From NCBI GenBank assembly GCA_900108205.1, contig FNUU01000007.1, positions 62,001 through 126,000 on the forward strand: DNA of 64,000 nt. Direction: 5' to 3'. Origin of the DNA: Eubacterium ruminantium (GTDB lineage: Bacteria; Bacillota; Clostridia; Lachnospirales; Lachnospiraceae). The translations under genes and the position numbers were made by a program. Every line of letters begins with the position of its first letter. Position 1 is the first letter of the stretch. This document shows, one piece after another, positions 63,425 through 64,000 of the stretch. The notes beneath the pieces were generated by a model. The model made no database searches. It saw only the letters and a program-made list of their open reading frames with translations, and was not told the origin of the DNA.

Positions 63425-63770
63425 TGGTTCTCACACATCCTCAACTAAAATAATACAATATCAGATTGAAACTGTAAAGCAAACAATTTAGAAATAATGA
63501 GAAAAAATATATAAAATTTTGTCGTTTTTTACCATATATAGATACTAAAAAATTGGATGATATAAATACCTTCAATTTTCTATATCGGTTACCGAAATAA
63601 TTATACTTTTCATGCCCCGGATGTGTGGTGGATGTTGAATAATCCGTAAAAATAGTTTAAAATTACATATGATTGAGAAGACAGGGTGATCATCCTGATT
63701 TTTGAAAAAATATATAGCTGCAAAAACCGAAAATAGCTGAGGATCGATTGATCCGGGGGGAGAGGTGCTT
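63425..63770. other. 346-bp divergent intergenic region
   Basis: It contains the HD-GYP promoter (63450-63478), a palindrome TCGGTTACCGA at 63585-63595, a CAGG/CCTG hairpin near 63683-63698, and GGATC-GATT-GATCC at 63741-63754 just upstream of the next gene's ribosome site. No gene is seen. Confidence 0.6.
63450..63478 (-). promoter_or_regulatory. Promoter of the HD-GYP gene
   Basis: On the minus strand, TTTACA (63478-63473) and TATTAT (63455-63450) with a 17-base spacer, 26 bases before the start codon. Confidence 0.55.
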
Positions 63771-64000
63771 ATGAAGGAGAAGTTTTGTAGGATTAAACCA
63801 TCAGGTCGCAGGAAACAAAGCAGAACAAGGCTGGTCTGCTTTACTCTTGCGGCTTTTATTATATTTGGCATTTTGGGGATATATCCCGGAAAATCATTTG
63901 CGGAAACTATCTCAGGTGGAGAAAATGAAGAGATAAATGTAGATCCGACAAACAGAGGAGTTGGGTATTCCGCCGTTCTCTATGACAATACAAATGGTCT
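63771..64000 (+). CDS. Exported or membrane-anchored protein, 3' truncated by window edge
   Basis: The ATG at 63771 follows GGGGGGAGAGG. The first 76 residues are visible: a basic N-terminus (KPSGRRKQSRTR), a hydrophobic segment (LVCFTLAAFIIFGILGIYPG) and a possible cleavage site after KSFA, then GVGYSAVLYDNTNGL. That last stretch resembles the start of extracellular two-component-type beta-propeller sensor regions, which in Lachnospiraceae often precede a GGDEF or kinase domain. This is inference from a short match. The rest lies outside the window. Confidence 0.75.
   Translation, partial: MKEKFCRIKPSGRRKQSRTRLVCFTLAAFIIFGILGIYPGKSFAETISGGENEEINVDPTNRGVGYSAVLYDNTNG

Noticed and set aside
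1..64000. tRNA, rRNA, transposase, integrase or phage genes
   Set aside because: None of the expected motifs or proteins was seen on either strand; the tract is core genome.

Overview
This window looks like a chromosome segment of a strictly anaerobic Gram-positive Clostridia, most likely a Lachnospiraceae of the Butyrivibrio/Pseudobutyrivibrio type. That placement is an inference. It rests on a moderate-to-low GC content, AGA-rich arginine usage, TTGACA/TATAAT promoters, AGGAGG ribosome sites, pyruvate:ferredoxin oxidoreductase, an A-type flavodiiron protein, an HprK/Crh-like/WhiA cluster, and small families typical of Clostridia (DUF4250, DUF4364, DUF1385). No rRNA, tRNA, CRISPR array, insertion sequence or prophage gene was seen; most of the window is conserved core genome.

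Layout. 1-5 kb: a truncated unknown gene, then a leftward uvrC-yqeG-fprA group. 5-12 kb: a DUF4250 protein, gpmI, then hprK-glcK-murB-rapZ-whiA-crh-like, which joins catabolite signalling to cell-wall synthesis. 12-14.7 kb: a large Sel1/TPR protein. 14.7-19.5 kb: riboflavin operon ribD-ribE-ribBA-ribH under an FMN riboswitch, followed by a HAD phosphatase and a membrane protein. 20-27 kb: CYTH protein, a structured inverted-repeat element, DJ-1 protein, murF, a Lys/Ala-rich protein, a ROK sugar kinase and a membrane protein with 54-bp tandem repeats. 27-31 kb (leftward): amino-acid ABC transporter with a circularly permuted binding lipoprotein, ending in a second, divergent clpX. 31-37 kb: GDPD, FeoA-FeoB fusion, membrane-anchored polysaccharide deacetylase. 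37-41.6 kb: folate genes folC-HD-folP and a FolB-FolK-prephenate dehydratase fusion. 41.6-48 kb: a regulated operon of a duplicated RnfB-like polyferredoxin, PFOR and a GltD-like flavoprotein. 48-49.7 kb: infC-rpmI-rplT with an attenuator leader. 49.8-53.6 kb: tig-clpP-clpX-engB. 53.6-60.3 kb: DUF4364, rho with an Asn-rich insert, rpmE, DUF1385, prmC, prfA. 60.3-64 kb: a structured leader and a Na+/solute symporter, a tandem HD/HD-GYP protein, and the start of an exported protein.

Most notable: the circularly permuted solute-binding protein; the FolB-FolK-PheA fusion; the polyferredoxin/PFOR/flavoprotein operon with a perfect cre-type palindrome at its promoter, in the same window as HprK and a Crh-like HPr (Glu15, Ser46); a ClpX paralogue lacking the RKH loop; a probable AUA start for infC behind a leader attenuator; a promoter running straight into a terminator-like hairpin upstream of the symporter; and several dispersed intergenic repeat families.
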